A stretch of 17,205 nt of DNA from Clostridia bacterium (GTDB taxonomy: Bacteria > Bacillota_A > Clostridia > Oscillospirales > CAG-272): positions 1 to 17,205 of the forward strand of contig JAFTRB010000082.1 in the NCBI GenBank assembly GCA_017462445.1, read 5' to 3'. The position numbers were made by a program, and so were the translations under genes. The notes beneath the pieces were generated by a model. It was not told the DNA's origin. It ran no database searches and saw nothing but the letters and a program-made list of their open reading frames with translations. This document shows positions 1 through 7,846 of this stretch, piece by piece (position 1 is the stretch's first letter; the number at the start of each line of letters is the position of its first letter).

Positions 1-1318
1 AGGTAAGCATCCTGTCTATTATAACCAGGGTAAGAATTGAGAATACGGTCAAAAGAATTGCCACGGGGGTAAGCCCCATAAGCTTGAAGGTCTCCCCGAC
101 ATTCTCCCATCCGGTAAAGAGTCTGCCGACCAGGAGGAAGGCATCCGAGGGGGTATTGGCGCGGAAGAAGAGCCAGGCGAAGCAGACCAGAACAAAGGTT
201 ATCACACGGCGAACCCAGACAACCGCAGGGTGCTTGGGATCAAAGCCGCACTTGGCTACAAGAGCATTTCTCGGCTTGATGGTAAGATTGCCAACTATTT
301 GATAGAAGCCGTGAAGCGCTCCCCAGATAACATAGGTCCAGTTTGCTCCGTGCCACAGTCCCGATACGGTGAATACCACAAACACATTAAAAAGATGACG
401 CGCCTTGGAGCAGCGGTTGCCGCCCAGGGGTATGTAGAGGTAATCCTTGAACCAGGAGGACAGGGATATATGCCATCTCGCCCAAAACTCCTTGATGGTT
501 GTGGAGGTGTAGGGGTGGTCAAAGTTCTTCATCAGCTTGATGCCCATCATCCGCGCGCATCCTATGGCAATATCGGTGTAGCCCGAGAAGTCACAGTAAA
601 TCTGTACGGCAAAGAGGGCGGTTGCGATGATGACTCCTAAACCGTTTGCATCCTCGGGGCTATTGTAGATAGCGTTTACATATACCGAGATTACATCGGC
701 GACGCAAATCTTCTTGAAGAAGCCGACAAGCATATGCTTTGAGCCCTTTATTGCGTCCTCCGAATTAAACTTCTTTGGATTCTTTAGCTGGGGGATAAGA
801 TTGTCCGGGCGCTCGATGGGGCCTGCAACCAGCTGTGGGAAGAAGGAAACAAAGAGGGCGTAGAAGAAGAAGTTCTTTTCCGTCTCGACATCGCCACGGT
901 ATACATCAATAACATAGCTTAATGTCTGGAAGGTGTAGAAGGAGATACCAACCGGAAGAATAAGATTAAGCACAACCGGCGGAGCCTCGCCACCGAGAAG
1001 ATTGATTATGCTGACAACCGAGTCCGCAAGGAAGTCAAAATACTTGTAGAAGAATAGGACTCCAAGACAGACCACCAGGGTTACTGCAAGCCAAATCTTA
1101 CGAACTGTTTTGTTTTCCGTTTTAGCTATTATATTTGATGCGAGCCAGGAAATGAAGGTCGTGCCAACTATCAGAAACAGAAGATCTGCCTGATAAAAGG
1201 CGTAGAAATAATAGCTGGCAATAAGCAGCATTATCCACTTCGCCTTCTTGGGAAGAAGGAAATACAGAAGGGCAACTATTGGATAAAAGATTAAAAATTC
1301 CCAGGAATTAAAGGTCAT
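1..1318 (-). CDS. MBOAT family O-acyltransferase (AlgI/DltB-like), 3' end cut by window edge
   Basis: Membrane-bound O-acyltransferase that would carry acyl groups, usually acetyl, across the membrane for transfer to a surface polysaccharide or wall polymer. Reading the minus strand from the ATG at 1318 gives 439 uninterrupted residues with no stop before the window edge; family members usually run to about 470-500, so only the tail is missing. Many hydrophobic segments are visible. Family signatures are PVGISFYTFQTLSYVIDVYR (122-141), QLVAGPIERP (162-171), YCDFSGYTDIAIG (241-253), FWARWHISLSSW (278-289) and LWHGANW (321-327), whose His323 matches the invariant MBOAT histidine. The start ATG overlaps the stop of the upstream 133-residue gene (ATGA), which points to translational coupling. 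With the SGNH lipoprotein further upstream this makes an O-acylation cassette. The family call is firm; the acceptor polymer is unknown. Confidence 0.93.
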   Translation of the reverse strand, partial: MTFNSWEFLIFYPIVALLYFLLPKKAKWIMLLIASYYFYAFYQADLLFLIVGTTFISWLASNIIAKTENKTVRKIWLAVTLVVCLGVLFFYKYFDFLADSVVSIINLLGGEAPPVVLNLILPVGISFYTFQTLSYVIDVYRGDVETEKNFFFYALFVSFFPQLVAGPIERPDNLIPQLKNPKKFNSEDAIKGSKHMLVGFFKKICVADVISVYVNAIYNSPEDANGLGVIIATALFAVQIYCDFSGYTDIAIGCARMMGIKLMKNFDHPYTSTTIKEFWARWHISLSSWFKDYLYIPLGGNRCSKARHLFNVFVVFTVSGLWHGANWTYVIWGALHGFYQIVGNLTIKPRNALVAKCGFDPKHPAVVWVRRVITFVLVCFAWLFFRANTPSDAFLLVGRLFTGWENVGETFKLMGLTPVAILLTVFSILTLVIIDRMLT

Positions 1319-1716
1319 ACTGCGGTTTCCTCGCTTTCATCAGTCGATGAGGACTCCACCTCCGCAGGGGTAATCGGCTCGGGCTGCTCGGGAGCAGTCG
1401 GCAAGGTCGTTTCGCATTCCTCCTGCGATGTCTCCTCCGACTCGGGAGCAAGCCGCTTCTGCCTCTCATAGCTTATGTAGAAGGAGAAGGAGTAGGCAAA
1501 CAGGCTTATCATAAACGCAAGCACGGGAATCTCGATATTTACTCCCACAAACATAAGCGAGAGAAGAAATATAATGTGCAGGGCTATATTAACATAATTA
1601 AGCCAGGAAGAGATTTCCTTTTTAAGCCAGGGGACAAGCACATCAAGGGCGATGACCGCGACATAAATCCCAAGCGAGATAAAGAAGGCGGTCATATTCA
1701 TAGAAGAAAAATCCAT
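1315..1716 (-). CDS. Small three-helix membrane protein with acidic C-terminal tail
   Basis: I do not recognise a family. The 133-residue product has three hydrophobic stretches at about 10-30, 38-58 and 62-82. A tail of about 43 residues (91-133) follows, rich in Glu, Ser, Thr and Pro and strongly negative. The start is set by AAGGAGAG five bases before the ATG. Its TGA stop overlaps the ATG of the MBOAT gene, and the SGNH lipoprotein gene ends 56 bases upstream, so it sits inside the acylation cassette. Inference: it may be an accessory subunit of the MBOAT complex, in the way small membrane proteins accompany DltB in Dlt systems, but no sequence similarity to DltX is apparent to me. Confidence 0.8.
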   Translation of the reverse strand: MDFSSMNMTAFFISLGIYVAVIALDVLVPWLKKEISSWLNYVNIALHIIFLLSLMFVGVNIEIPVLAFMISLFAYSFSFYISYERQKRLAPESEETSQEECETTLPTAPEQPEPITPAEVESSSTDESEETAV

Positions 1717-1772
1717 AGACTCTCCTTTGTAAATAATTGTTTACTGGTTTTGCAAATGATGCCGGGGGCGTG

Positions 1773-3683
1773 TCAGCTTTTAGGCTCCCAATCCGTGCCA
1801 GGTACACCGTCGGCATCCTCGAAGAGACATCCATCGAAATCGGTTCCAACAGATAGGTAGCCCTGGATGTCGGTTATACCAAGCTTAGCGCAGAGGTCAA
1901 CATAAAGCTGATATGTTCTGTATGCTCTGCCGTAGTCATTGGGATGGAAAGCGCAATCGTAGAAGTACTTATGCTCCCAGATATAATCACTCGCCTTGCC
2001 AATAGAGCCATCAAAGAGGTAGTTATCCGAAATCATCTTGTCATAGGCTGCAAGCCAGGCTACGGTGTCCGCCCCCTCTACCAGCGCGTGCGCATCGGTG
2101 GGACAGTAGGAGAAGTAAACCTTCGCTCCGCTGGACTTTGCCCTTGTGATTGCGTGGTTGACCAGATCCTTGAAATAGGGCTCTGTAACGGTTGCCCAAG
2201 TTTTATTGCTAAGGTCGGTGTAATCCTTGTTGCTCTCCTGGACTGAGGAGTCATTCCACCAGCCCTCGTCCTTAGACTTCATTCTCTCGTTGAGGGTGAT
2301 GTAATAGGTATCGATATAGGTCGCGGCGGTCTCGCCAAAATACCCCTCCCTGTTGGGATGCTGATAGTCGCCGTACTTGTTGATGTTTGCCGTATTCTGG
2401 CATACATTCTCATATGCGCCCGGTCTGTTGTTATTACCGAGATAGCGGTAATTGCGGTTGAAATCGGTGAAGGCGCCGAAGATGTTTGTGTAGTTGGAGA
2501 AGTCAACATAGCGGTATATGTTCACCATGCTCTCAAGATCCCTGAGAGTCTTCCAGTACAGCTCCCTCTCACCCATCATATAGCTGCTGTTCTCGGGCGC
2601 ATAGAGAATTATGTCATCCTCGTTTGCAAGAGCCGCCATAGCCTCAAGATACAGAGTTCCGTGGGTGGTTCTGGTCGTACCGAAGTTTATCACGCGATAT
2701 TTGTTCTGCAGAAGGTCCTCAAGATACTCGGTGGCAAGCCCCTGATATGAAGAAGAGCCTGCTATGGTAATAATGCGCGGCTTGTCGGTGGGGGCTAAGA
2801 GTCTTGAAAGCTTGACCGATAGCCCACCGTTATCAGCGCCCATAAATCTGGGAGCCAGGGTTGCGTTTACATACAGATTCTTGAAGGATGTGTAGGATTC
2901 CGCATCGAGGGCATCGTTACCCATAATAAAGAGTCCGTCGGGGAAGTAAATCGTCTCAAGCGAGGAACAACCTACAAAGGCGCCGTCCTCAACTTTCAGG
3001 ATTCTTCTGCCCATCACAAGAGTCTCTATTTTCTTGTTCTCAAACGCGCCCGTTCCTATTGCGGTAACGGTCTTGCCACTTATCGTCTCGGGGATAACCA
3101 CCTTGGTGTCATCACCCTTGTACTTGGTGATTTTGATGCCATCCTCTACCCAGTGGGGAGCGACCTCGACGGAGCAGGGCATGCCGTAGTGAACATCCTC
3201 ATACTCAAAGTCGTCACTCGAAGTTGCCTCGGACCAGATACAGTAGTAGGTTGCGTGGTCGTTGTTATAAACGAGAGGGGCTTTGGAGCCAAGCGAATAG
3301 GAGTCGCCTGTGCCGTCGGGCTTGGTATTGAACTCGGTGAGAATATAGCCATCGCGGTAGAATGAGCCGTCATCGTAGAAGAGCGAGCCACACTCAAAGA
3401 AGGAAAGATACTGCTCGCCATAGACGATCTCAAAGCCCTCGTCATTAGCGGATACGGTATAGTGGCTGTTACCGCTAAGGTTTTTGCTTCCCGCGGTGAA
3501 GGAACCGCCATTGAGATTATAGTAAAGCTTGTTGGCGTCAACATAGTTGGAATAAATTGTAACAACTCCATCCTTTGCGTGGGCGGAGGAGATGGTGTAA
3601 TCCAGCTCGCGTTCGGTGGAGATAACCTCGCCACCGGCGGAAAGAGATGTCCCGATAGTCCATCCCTTGAAAATTCTGGACAT
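1773..3683 (-). CDS. Downstream part of an amber-split lipoprotein: InlB-like and BspA-like repeats plus SGNH hydrolase-like domain
   Basis: This is the part after the in-frame TAG at 3759-3761. The frame stays open from 3758, so 25 further codons precede the ATG at 3683. No Shine-Dalgarno is visible before that ATG, so it is probably not a genuine start. Numbered from it: 1-50 resembles a divergent InlB B-repeat (IFKGWTIG at 4-11); 52-152 resembles a Listeria-Bacteroides repeat (YYNLNGGSF, FNTKPDGTG); 180-275 looks like BspA-type leucine-rich repeats (VVIPETISGKTVTAIGTGAF, then SSLETIYFPDG). From 300 to about 605 it looks like an SGNH/GDSL domain with a block I-like AGSSSYQG (Ser at 310-312), GTTRTT (335-340) and a block V-like DCAFHPNDYG (Asp576, His580). 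SGNH proteins of the AlgX/DltD kind pair with MBOAT proteins to acylate extracytoplasmic polymers, which fits the neighbours. Domain calls are by eye; the SGNH call is moderate. Confidence 0.72.
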   Translation of the reverse strand: MSRIFKGWTIGTSLSAGGEVISTERELDYTISSAHAKDGVVTIYSNYVDANKLYYNLNGGSFTAGSKNLSGNSHYTVSANDEGFEIVYGEQYLSFFECGSLFYDDGSFYRDGYILTEFNTKPDGTGDSYSLGSKAPLVYNNDHATYYCIWSEATSSDDFEYEDVHYGMPCSVEVAPHWVEDGIKITKYKGDDTKVVIPETISGKTVTAIGTGAFENKKIETLVMGRRILKVEDGAFVGCSSLETIYFPDGLFIMGNDALDAESYTSFKNLYVNATLAPRFMGADNGGLSVKLSRLLAPTDKPRIITIAGSSSYQGLATEYLEDLLQNKYRVINFGTTRTTHGTLYLEAMAALANEDDIILYAPENSSYMMGERELYWKTLRDLESMVNIYRYVDFSNYTNIFGAFTDFNRNYRYLGNNNRPGAYENVCQNTANINKYGDYQHPNREGYFGETAATYIDTYYITLNERMKSKDEGWWNDSSVQESNKDYTDLSNKTWATVTEPYFKDLVNHAITRAKSSGAKVYFSYCPTDAHALVEGADTVAWLAAYDKMISDNYLFDGSIGKASDYIWEHKYFYDCAFHPNDYGRAYRTYQLYVDLCAKLGITDIQGYLSVGTDFDGCLFEDADGVPGTDWEPKS

Positions 3684-3758
3684 ATTGTTTGCAGAAAGAG
3701 TGATGACCGTTCCCTCATCGACCGAAGCCGAGGAAGCCTGGGATGATGTATCGGCGGA

Positions 3759-3761
3759 CTA
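3759..3761 (-). other. In-frame amber (TAG) codon splitting the SGNH lipoprotein gene
   Basis: On the minus strand the codons run AGA AAG GGC TAG TCC GCC GAT, with the same frame open on both sides: 114 codons before and 661 after. The break is therefore a single nonsense codon and not a frameshift. The residues just after it are Ser/Ala/Gln-rich like an interdomain linker, so CAG (Gln) or AAG (Lys) is the most natural ancestral codon. No other complete gene in the window ends in TAG: I count ten TAA and three TGA stops. Confidence 0.9.
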
Positions 3762-4103
3762 GCCCTTTCTGAAAACGAAGCCAAGCTTCTTTTGCTCGGG
3801 TGTGAAGGGCTTCGTGTTAAACCTTACAGAAAGGCTGGTTTTAACACTTGAAATCCTTAAAACACCGTTCGCCTCATCGTATTCGCCCTGACTCACAGAG
3901 TCGAACACATAGCCATCCTTGATCGTTATATTAAAGCTGACACTCTCGCCCGGGGATACTGTAACAGAGCTGTCCCCTGTAATTACAGCGCCGTCATCCA
4001 CCGTGACGGAAACCTTGTAATCAGAGCCTGCGCAGGCGATAAGCAGAAGAAGCATAGCGCTAAGAAGAGCGACTATAAACATTAGTTTGGTAATTCTTTT
4101 CAT
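3759..4103 (-). CDS. Upstream part of the amber-split lipoprotein: signal peptide, lipobox and first repeat domain
   Basis: The 114-residue product has a typical lipoprotein signal: basic start MKRITK, a hydrophobic core, and a lipobox ending LLIAC with Cys24 as the lipidation site. A beta-rich domain of about 70 residues follows (29-96), resembling bacterial-repeat/InlB-like modules. The start is supported by GGAGGT five bases before the ATG. The frame stops at TAG (3759-3761) and continues open in the same frame to 1773; read through, the protein would be 776 residues. Alone, this piece would be a lipoprotein without its effector domain. The upstream region (4104-4270) is AT-rich and lies after the terminator of the phosphatase gene, so a promoter is expected there, but I see no convincing -35/-10 pair. 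It could be the 5' half of a pseudogene, a readthrough product or a sequencing artefact. Confidence 0.72.
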   Translation of the reverse strand: MKRITKLMFIVALLSAMLLLLIACAGSDYKVSVTVDDGAVITGDSSVTVSPGESVSFNITIKDGYVFDSVSQGEYDEANGVLRISSVKTSLSVRFNTKPFTPEQKKLGFVFRKG

Positions 4104-4270
4104 ATTTACCTCCAGGAATATCTTATATATCTTAACACAGTAATTTTACCACAAATACGCGCGTAATTAAAGTGGAAATTATAATATTATTTATTTTTGG
4201 ATAGATAAACAAATTGACCGCAATAATTTTGTTAATTTTGACAAACGGACATTTTACCCCCTTTTGTACA

Positions 4271-4301
4271 GAAAAAGAGCTGCCCCTTTTAAGAGCAGCC
4301 C
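4271..4301 (-). terminator. Rho-independent terminator after the gph-like gene
   Basis: On the minus strand GGGCTGC pairs with GCAGCTC (7 bp including one G-U), with an 11-base loop, followed at once by TTTTT. It lies about 70 bases after the stop of the HAD phosphatase gene and before the lipoprotein gene, so it separates the pcrA-gph unit from the acylation cassette. Confidence 0.75.
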
Positions 4302-4369
4302 TATCAATGTAATCAATTATTTACTTTTACCGCAAACGAATTGCAGAATGCTTTAACACGGGTACGGTC

Positions 4370-5023
4370 TTAGCTATTCAAAATAGCCTTAAGCACATCT
4401 TCCGATGTATCGGCGATGCAGTCCGCGCAAAGCAGCTCTTCCCTATCTCGGAAGCCCCAGCTGACACCCACGGTAAGCCCCACGCCCATTGCTCTGCCCA
4501 TATCCACATCCACCGATGTATCCCCGATGAAGGCGCAATTTGAGGGGCGACATTTCAAGGCGTCAAGAAGCATTTTCCCTGCTGTCGGGTCGGGCTTCAG
4601 CGGTACTCCGTCCACGCCGCCGCGAACGATATCCACCAGATCGCCAAAAATCGCTTTTACAATAGGCTCGGTCGCCGAATGAGGCTTGTTGGATAGCACG
4701 GCTATCCTGATTCCATTAGCCCTGAGCTCTTTTAAAAGCTCCGGAATTCCGTCATACGGAGCAGTCAAATAGAGCGGCTCAGCATCGTACATTTTATTAT
4801 AAACGGTATGAACTTCCGCTATACGGTCTATGTTTTTCTCGCCCACCGAGCGCATAGCTCTCTCAATCAACAGCCTGGCTCCGTTACCCACAAAGCTCCT
4901 GCAGGAATCCCTTGTTATTGACGGATATCCACACTCACCCATAGCGCGATTGACATAATAGTGTATGGTGTCGAGCGTATTGAGAAGCGTTCCGTCCAGG
5001 TCAAAAATACAACAGCTTATCAT
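4370..5023 (-). CDS. HAD-superfamily phosphatase, phosphoglycolate phosphatase (Gph)-like
   Basis: Cytoplasmic HAD hydrolase of 217 residues, the usual length for Gph/PpaX-type enzymes, which hydrolyse small phosphate monoesters such as 2-phosphoglycolate. All HAD motifs are present: FDLDGTLLNT (7-16) with nucleophile Asp8 and acid/base Asp10, LSNKP (110-114) with Ser111, Lys143 in KPDP, and FIGDTSVDVDMG (165-176) with Asp168 and Asp172. A helical cap lies between about 18 and 85. The ATG overlaps the pcrA stop by one base (TAATG), and the end of pcrA supplies AAGGAG as the ribosome binding site, so it is translationally coupled to the helicase. Phosphoglycolate is a known product of repair of oxidised DNA 3' ends, so co-expression with a repair helicase makes sense, but that is inference; pyrophosphatase activity (PpaX) is an alternative. 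Confidence 0.9.
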   Translation of the reverse strand: MISCCIFDLDGTLLNTLDTIHYYVNRAMGECGYPSITRDSCRSFVGNGARLLIERAMRSVGEKNIDRIAEVHTVYNKMYDAEPLYLTAPYDGIPELLKELRANGIRIAVLSNKPHSATEPIVKAIFGDLVDIVRGGVDGVPLKPDPTAGKMLLDALKCRPSNCAFIGDTSVDVDMGRAMGVGLTVGVSWGFRDREELLCADCIADTSEDVLKAILNS

Positions 5024-7506
5024 TATAGCTCCTTCAGCTTGGCAAAGGTTGCCATCAGCTTTTTTGTCTCGCCCGAGTCAAATGCTACCTCATAGAGAAT
5101 GTCGCCGCCAAGGTCCCTGGCGCTTACAATCGTTCCGTTGCCAAAGATGCTGTGGTTGACTCTTGCTCCCGGCTCAATCCTCTTTACCCCAAACTTTCCC
5201 GCAGTTGCCCTGCGATTTGTCCCGCCTCCGGATATGGTGGTTGGTCTTGACATCTCGCCACCGCGGTAGGGGGCATCGGTTGTTCTCTGCCTCTGATTCC
5301 AATCGGCTGTTCTCCTTGGAGGCTCCTGTCTTGGCTTATCGTATTGCAATAGTTTTTTGGGAACCTCCTCGCGGATAAAGCAGGAGAGATTACCGTAAAG
5401 TGTTCTTCCGTACAGCAGCCTGGATTTGGCATAGGTTATATATAGCTTATCCTTCGCCCTTGTTATGGCAACATAGCAGAGTCGACGCTCCTCGCTCATC
5501 TCGTCGGCCTCGCCTATGTTCTTCTCACCGGGGAAGACTCCGTCCTCCATTCCAGCAAGGAATACCACGGGGAACTCCAGTCCCTTCGCCGAGTGAACGG
5601 TCATAAGCACCACCGAGTCGCTGTCCGCGTCATACTTATCTACTCCGCTTATCAGGAACACTTCCTCAAGGAACTCCTCGAGGGAAGGCATTTTTTCCTC
5701 TGAGGTTGCCCTCTTCTCATATTCAAGCGCAGCAGAAATAAGCTCCTCGACATGCTCTATCTTTGTTTCGCCCTCAAAGCCCTCTTCAATCAGCATCTTA
5801 TGATATCCGCTATCCTCGAAGAGTCTTTTTATCATCTCGGAGGGAAGCTCCTCCTCGGTCTTAATTCGCTCTATCATCTCGACAAAAGCCTTCATTGTGG
5901 GGGCGTAACGAGAGAGAGCGACAAACTCATCCGCGCGCGCCATTATATCGTAAGCCGAGCAGCCCTCTAAATTAGCCAGCTCCTCCAGAGCATCAACCGC
6001 AGCCTTGCCAATCTTACGCTTAGGCTCGTTGATTACTCTCTTCAGGCGAAGGGTGTCCGTGCCTGTAGAGACAAGAGAAAGGTAGGCAACCATATCCTTG
6101 ACCTCCTTGCGCTCATAGAAGCCGAGGTCGCCGATAATGCGATACGGCACACCGCTCTTGGCAAAGGCGGATTGCATAGCTCGACCAAGGGCATTGATGC
6201 GATACAGAACCGCATAGTCCGAATACTTGCGCTCACCCGATTTAACACCGCGGATTATTTGCTCGATTATGTATTTCGCCTCGTCATTCTGGTCAAAAGC
6301 TTGCTTGATGGTTACAGGCTCGCCGTCGCCCTTGTCGCACCAGAGCCTCTTTGCGTGTCTGTCTTCATTATTACCAATAACGGCATTCGCGCATTCAAGA
6401 ATTGTTCCCGTAGAACGGTAATTTTGCTCCAGCTTTATAACAGTTGCCTCGGGGTAGGTTTTGTCAAACTTAAGAATATTTTCTATGGTTGCGCCGCGGA
6501 AGCGGTAAATAGATTGGTCATCATCTCCCACAACCATTATATTTCTCTTCCCCTCGGCTGTCAGAAATGTAAGAACAAATTGAGCAAAGTTTGTATCCTG
6601 GTACTCGTCTACAAGAATATATCTGAACTTCTCCTGATAATAATGAAGCACATCCGGATGGTAGCAGAACAGCTCGACCGTACGCATAATGATGTCATCG
6701 AAGTCCATAGCATTATACTCAAGGAGCTTTTCCTGATATTTTCGGTAGATCTGATCCATCAAGCCTCGCTTTATGTTATTCTCATTTATAAATCTTGGCT
6801 TTGGAATCTCATATGCCAGGCAAATATCGCTCAGCATCCTGTCTCCGTCGGGGTGGATAAGCGTATCCTTGGCGGAGCTGATATAGCTAGAGACATCCTT
6901 AGGAGCGATAATCTTGTCGGAAATACCCATCTCCTTCATGCACTCGATTACCAGATGCTTCTTGTCATCGGTGTCATAGATGGAAAAGCCCTGCCTGAAG
7001 CCAAGCAGCTCGCCGTGCTTCCTTAAAATACGAAGGCAGATAGAGTGAAATGTTCCTGCCCAGACTCCGCCAGAGACATCCTCGTCATCGAAGGTGCGTG
7101 AAAGCCTGTCGCGAATCTCCTTGGCAGCCTTGTTGGTAAAGGTTATCGCAAGAATACGCCAAGGGGGACAGGGGTCACTGATAAACCTCGGTAAAATCCC
7201 CTCTATTTCGCTCGGCTCAAGGCTGTACGCCTCCTCGAGCGCCAGGACATCCTCCAGCGTCGGCTCTTCGCGAAGCATGTCATCGTAATAAGCATTACCA
7301 TATTTAATTAAATAGGAAATTCTGTTGACAAGCACGGTGGTTTTTCCGCTACCAGCGCCCGCCAGAACAAGAAGAGGGCCGTTTGCGGTGAATACGGCTC
7401 GGCACTGCTCGGGGTTAAGAAAGCTACCGTAAGCCTTCTCAAAGAGCTTGCGCTTGGCGGCATTATATCTTTCGTTAAGAGTTTGCTTATTGTTATCCTG
7501 TATCAT
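5023..7506 (-). CDS. pcrA: ATP-dependent DNA helicase PcrA (UvrD/Rep family, SF1A)
   Basis: 3'-5' DNA helicase for repair, removal of recombinase filaments and transcription-replication conflicts. With the ATG at 7506 the protein has 827 residues; an in-frame start 30 codons upstream exists, but only 7506 has a good site (GGAG, seven bases before). Motifs in order: LNPEQ Q-motif (30-34), AGAGSGKTT Walker A (49-57), ITFTNKAA (121-128), VDEYQDTN (299-306), GDDDQSIYRFRGA (327-339), QNYRST (361-366), then TVHSAKGLEFPVVFLAGMED and CYVAITRAKDKLY in the C-terminal half. The last 48 residues (from GARVNHSIFGNGTIV) are the Tudor-like PcrA tail known to bind RNA polymerase. Odd: about 38 extra acidic residues lie between Walker A and motif Ia (about 71-113). 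First gene of a two-gene unit with the HAD phosphatase. Confidence 0.97.
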   Translation of the reverse strand: MIQDNNKQTLNERYNAAKRKLFEKAYGSFLNPEQCRAVFTANGPLLVLAGAGSGKTTVLVNRISYLIKYGNAYYDDMLREEPTLEDVLALEEAYSLEPSEIEGILPRFISDPCPPWRILAITFTNKAAKEIRDRLSRTFDDEDVSGGVWAGTFHSICLRILRKHGELLGFRQGFSIYDTDDKKHLVIECMKEMGISDKIIAPKDVSSYISSAKDTLIHPDGDRMLSDICLAYEIPKPRFINENNIKRGLMDQIYRKYQEKLLEYNAMDFDDIIMRTVELFCYHPDVLHYYQEKFRYILVDEYQDTNFAQFVLTFLTAEGKRNIMVVGDDDQSIYRFRGATIENILKFDKTYPEATVIKLEQNYRSTGTILECANAVIGNNEDRHAKRLWCDKGDGEPVTIKQAFDQNDEAKYIIEQIIRGVKSGERKYSDYAVLYRINALGRAMQSAFAKSGVPYRIIGDLGFYERKEVKDMVAYLSLVSTGTDTLRLKRVINEPKRKIGKAAVDALEELANLEGCSAYDIMARADEFVALSRYAPTMKAFVEMIERIKTEEELPSEMIKRLFEDSGYHKMLIEEGFEGETKIEHVEELISAALEYEKRATSEEKMPSLEEFLEEVFLISGVDKYDADSDSVVLMTVHSAKGLEFPVVFLAGMEDGVFPGEKNIGEADEMSEERRLCYVAITRAKDKLYITYAKSRLLYGRTLYGNLSCFIREEVPKKLLQYDKPRQEPPRRTADWNQRQRTTDAPYRGGEMSRPTTISGGGTNRRATAGKFGVKRIEPGARVNHSIFGNGTIVSARDLGGDILYEVAFDSGETKKLMATFAKLKEL

Positions 7507-7704
7507 TCTTTTCTCCGTGTATTTATGAGCCTCTGTGTCACTAATTTCAAGCTTTGTGTCACACAAGAGGATTCGGTTCGTAAAACTTACTACCAAATTA
7601 TTCGCATTATGGTTTTTTGCGTCGAAAGGCAGCCTGCAAAAAACATCATTCTCGCTCCAAAGCTAAGACAATAAAACCGAAATTGGAGCCTTAAGAAGTT
7701 GTTG

Positions 7705-7846
7705 GACAAAAAAGTTTTCAACAATTTGATTGTCGATAATGTTGAAAACTTTTTGTCGAAAAAGGGTTGATTTGCTTGAATTTCCAATTCTCAAACTCAA
7801 AAGAGGTGAGTTTTCAACAACAGCTTTGTCGATAATGTTGAAAACC
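7705..7846. repeat. Two copies of a palindromic module of DnaA-box-like 9-mers
   Basis: Each module reads GTTTTCAACA, a 7- or 8-base spacer, then TGTCGATAATGTTGAAAAC. Copy 1 is 7714-7749, copy 2 is 7810-7846, with starts 96 bases apart. The outer GTTTTCAACA/TGTTGAAAAC words form an inverted repeat; in copy 1 the pairing extends to GACAAAAAAGTTTTCAACA (7705-7723) against TGTTGAAAACTTTTTGTC (7740-7757). TTATCGACA (reverse strand) differs from the DnaA box TTATCCACA at one base, and TTTTCAACA at two, so the region carries six DnaA-box-like sites. The spacers and the DNA between copies are not conserved, so the 9-mers seem to be what is kept. Alternatives are an operator for another palindrome-binding regulator, or stem-loops at the 3' end of the ygiQ transcript. 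Confidence 0.7.

Noticed and set aside
84..640. Plus-strand open frames over the left edge
   Set aside because: They are antisense to the MBOAT gene, whose conserved motifs are unmistakable on the minus strand.
3146..3784. Minus-strand open frame of 212 codons overlapping the amber codon, considered as evidence for a frameshift
   Set aside because: It is a different frame with Ser/Pro/Thr-rich shadow composition; the true frame is open on both sides of the TAG, so no frameshift is needed.
5752..7026. Long plus-strand open frames opposite pcrA, the largest of 284 codons at 6172-7026
   Set aside because: They lie entirely antisense to a clear helicase gene with all motifs, have no ribosome binding site, and read as unstructured mirror-frame protein.
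7731..7749. Possible dif (XerCD recombination) site because of CGATAAT followed by TGTTGAAAAC
   Set aside because: It lacks the two 11-base arms around a 6-base centre seen in Firmicutes dif sites, and it occurs twice 97 bases apart.
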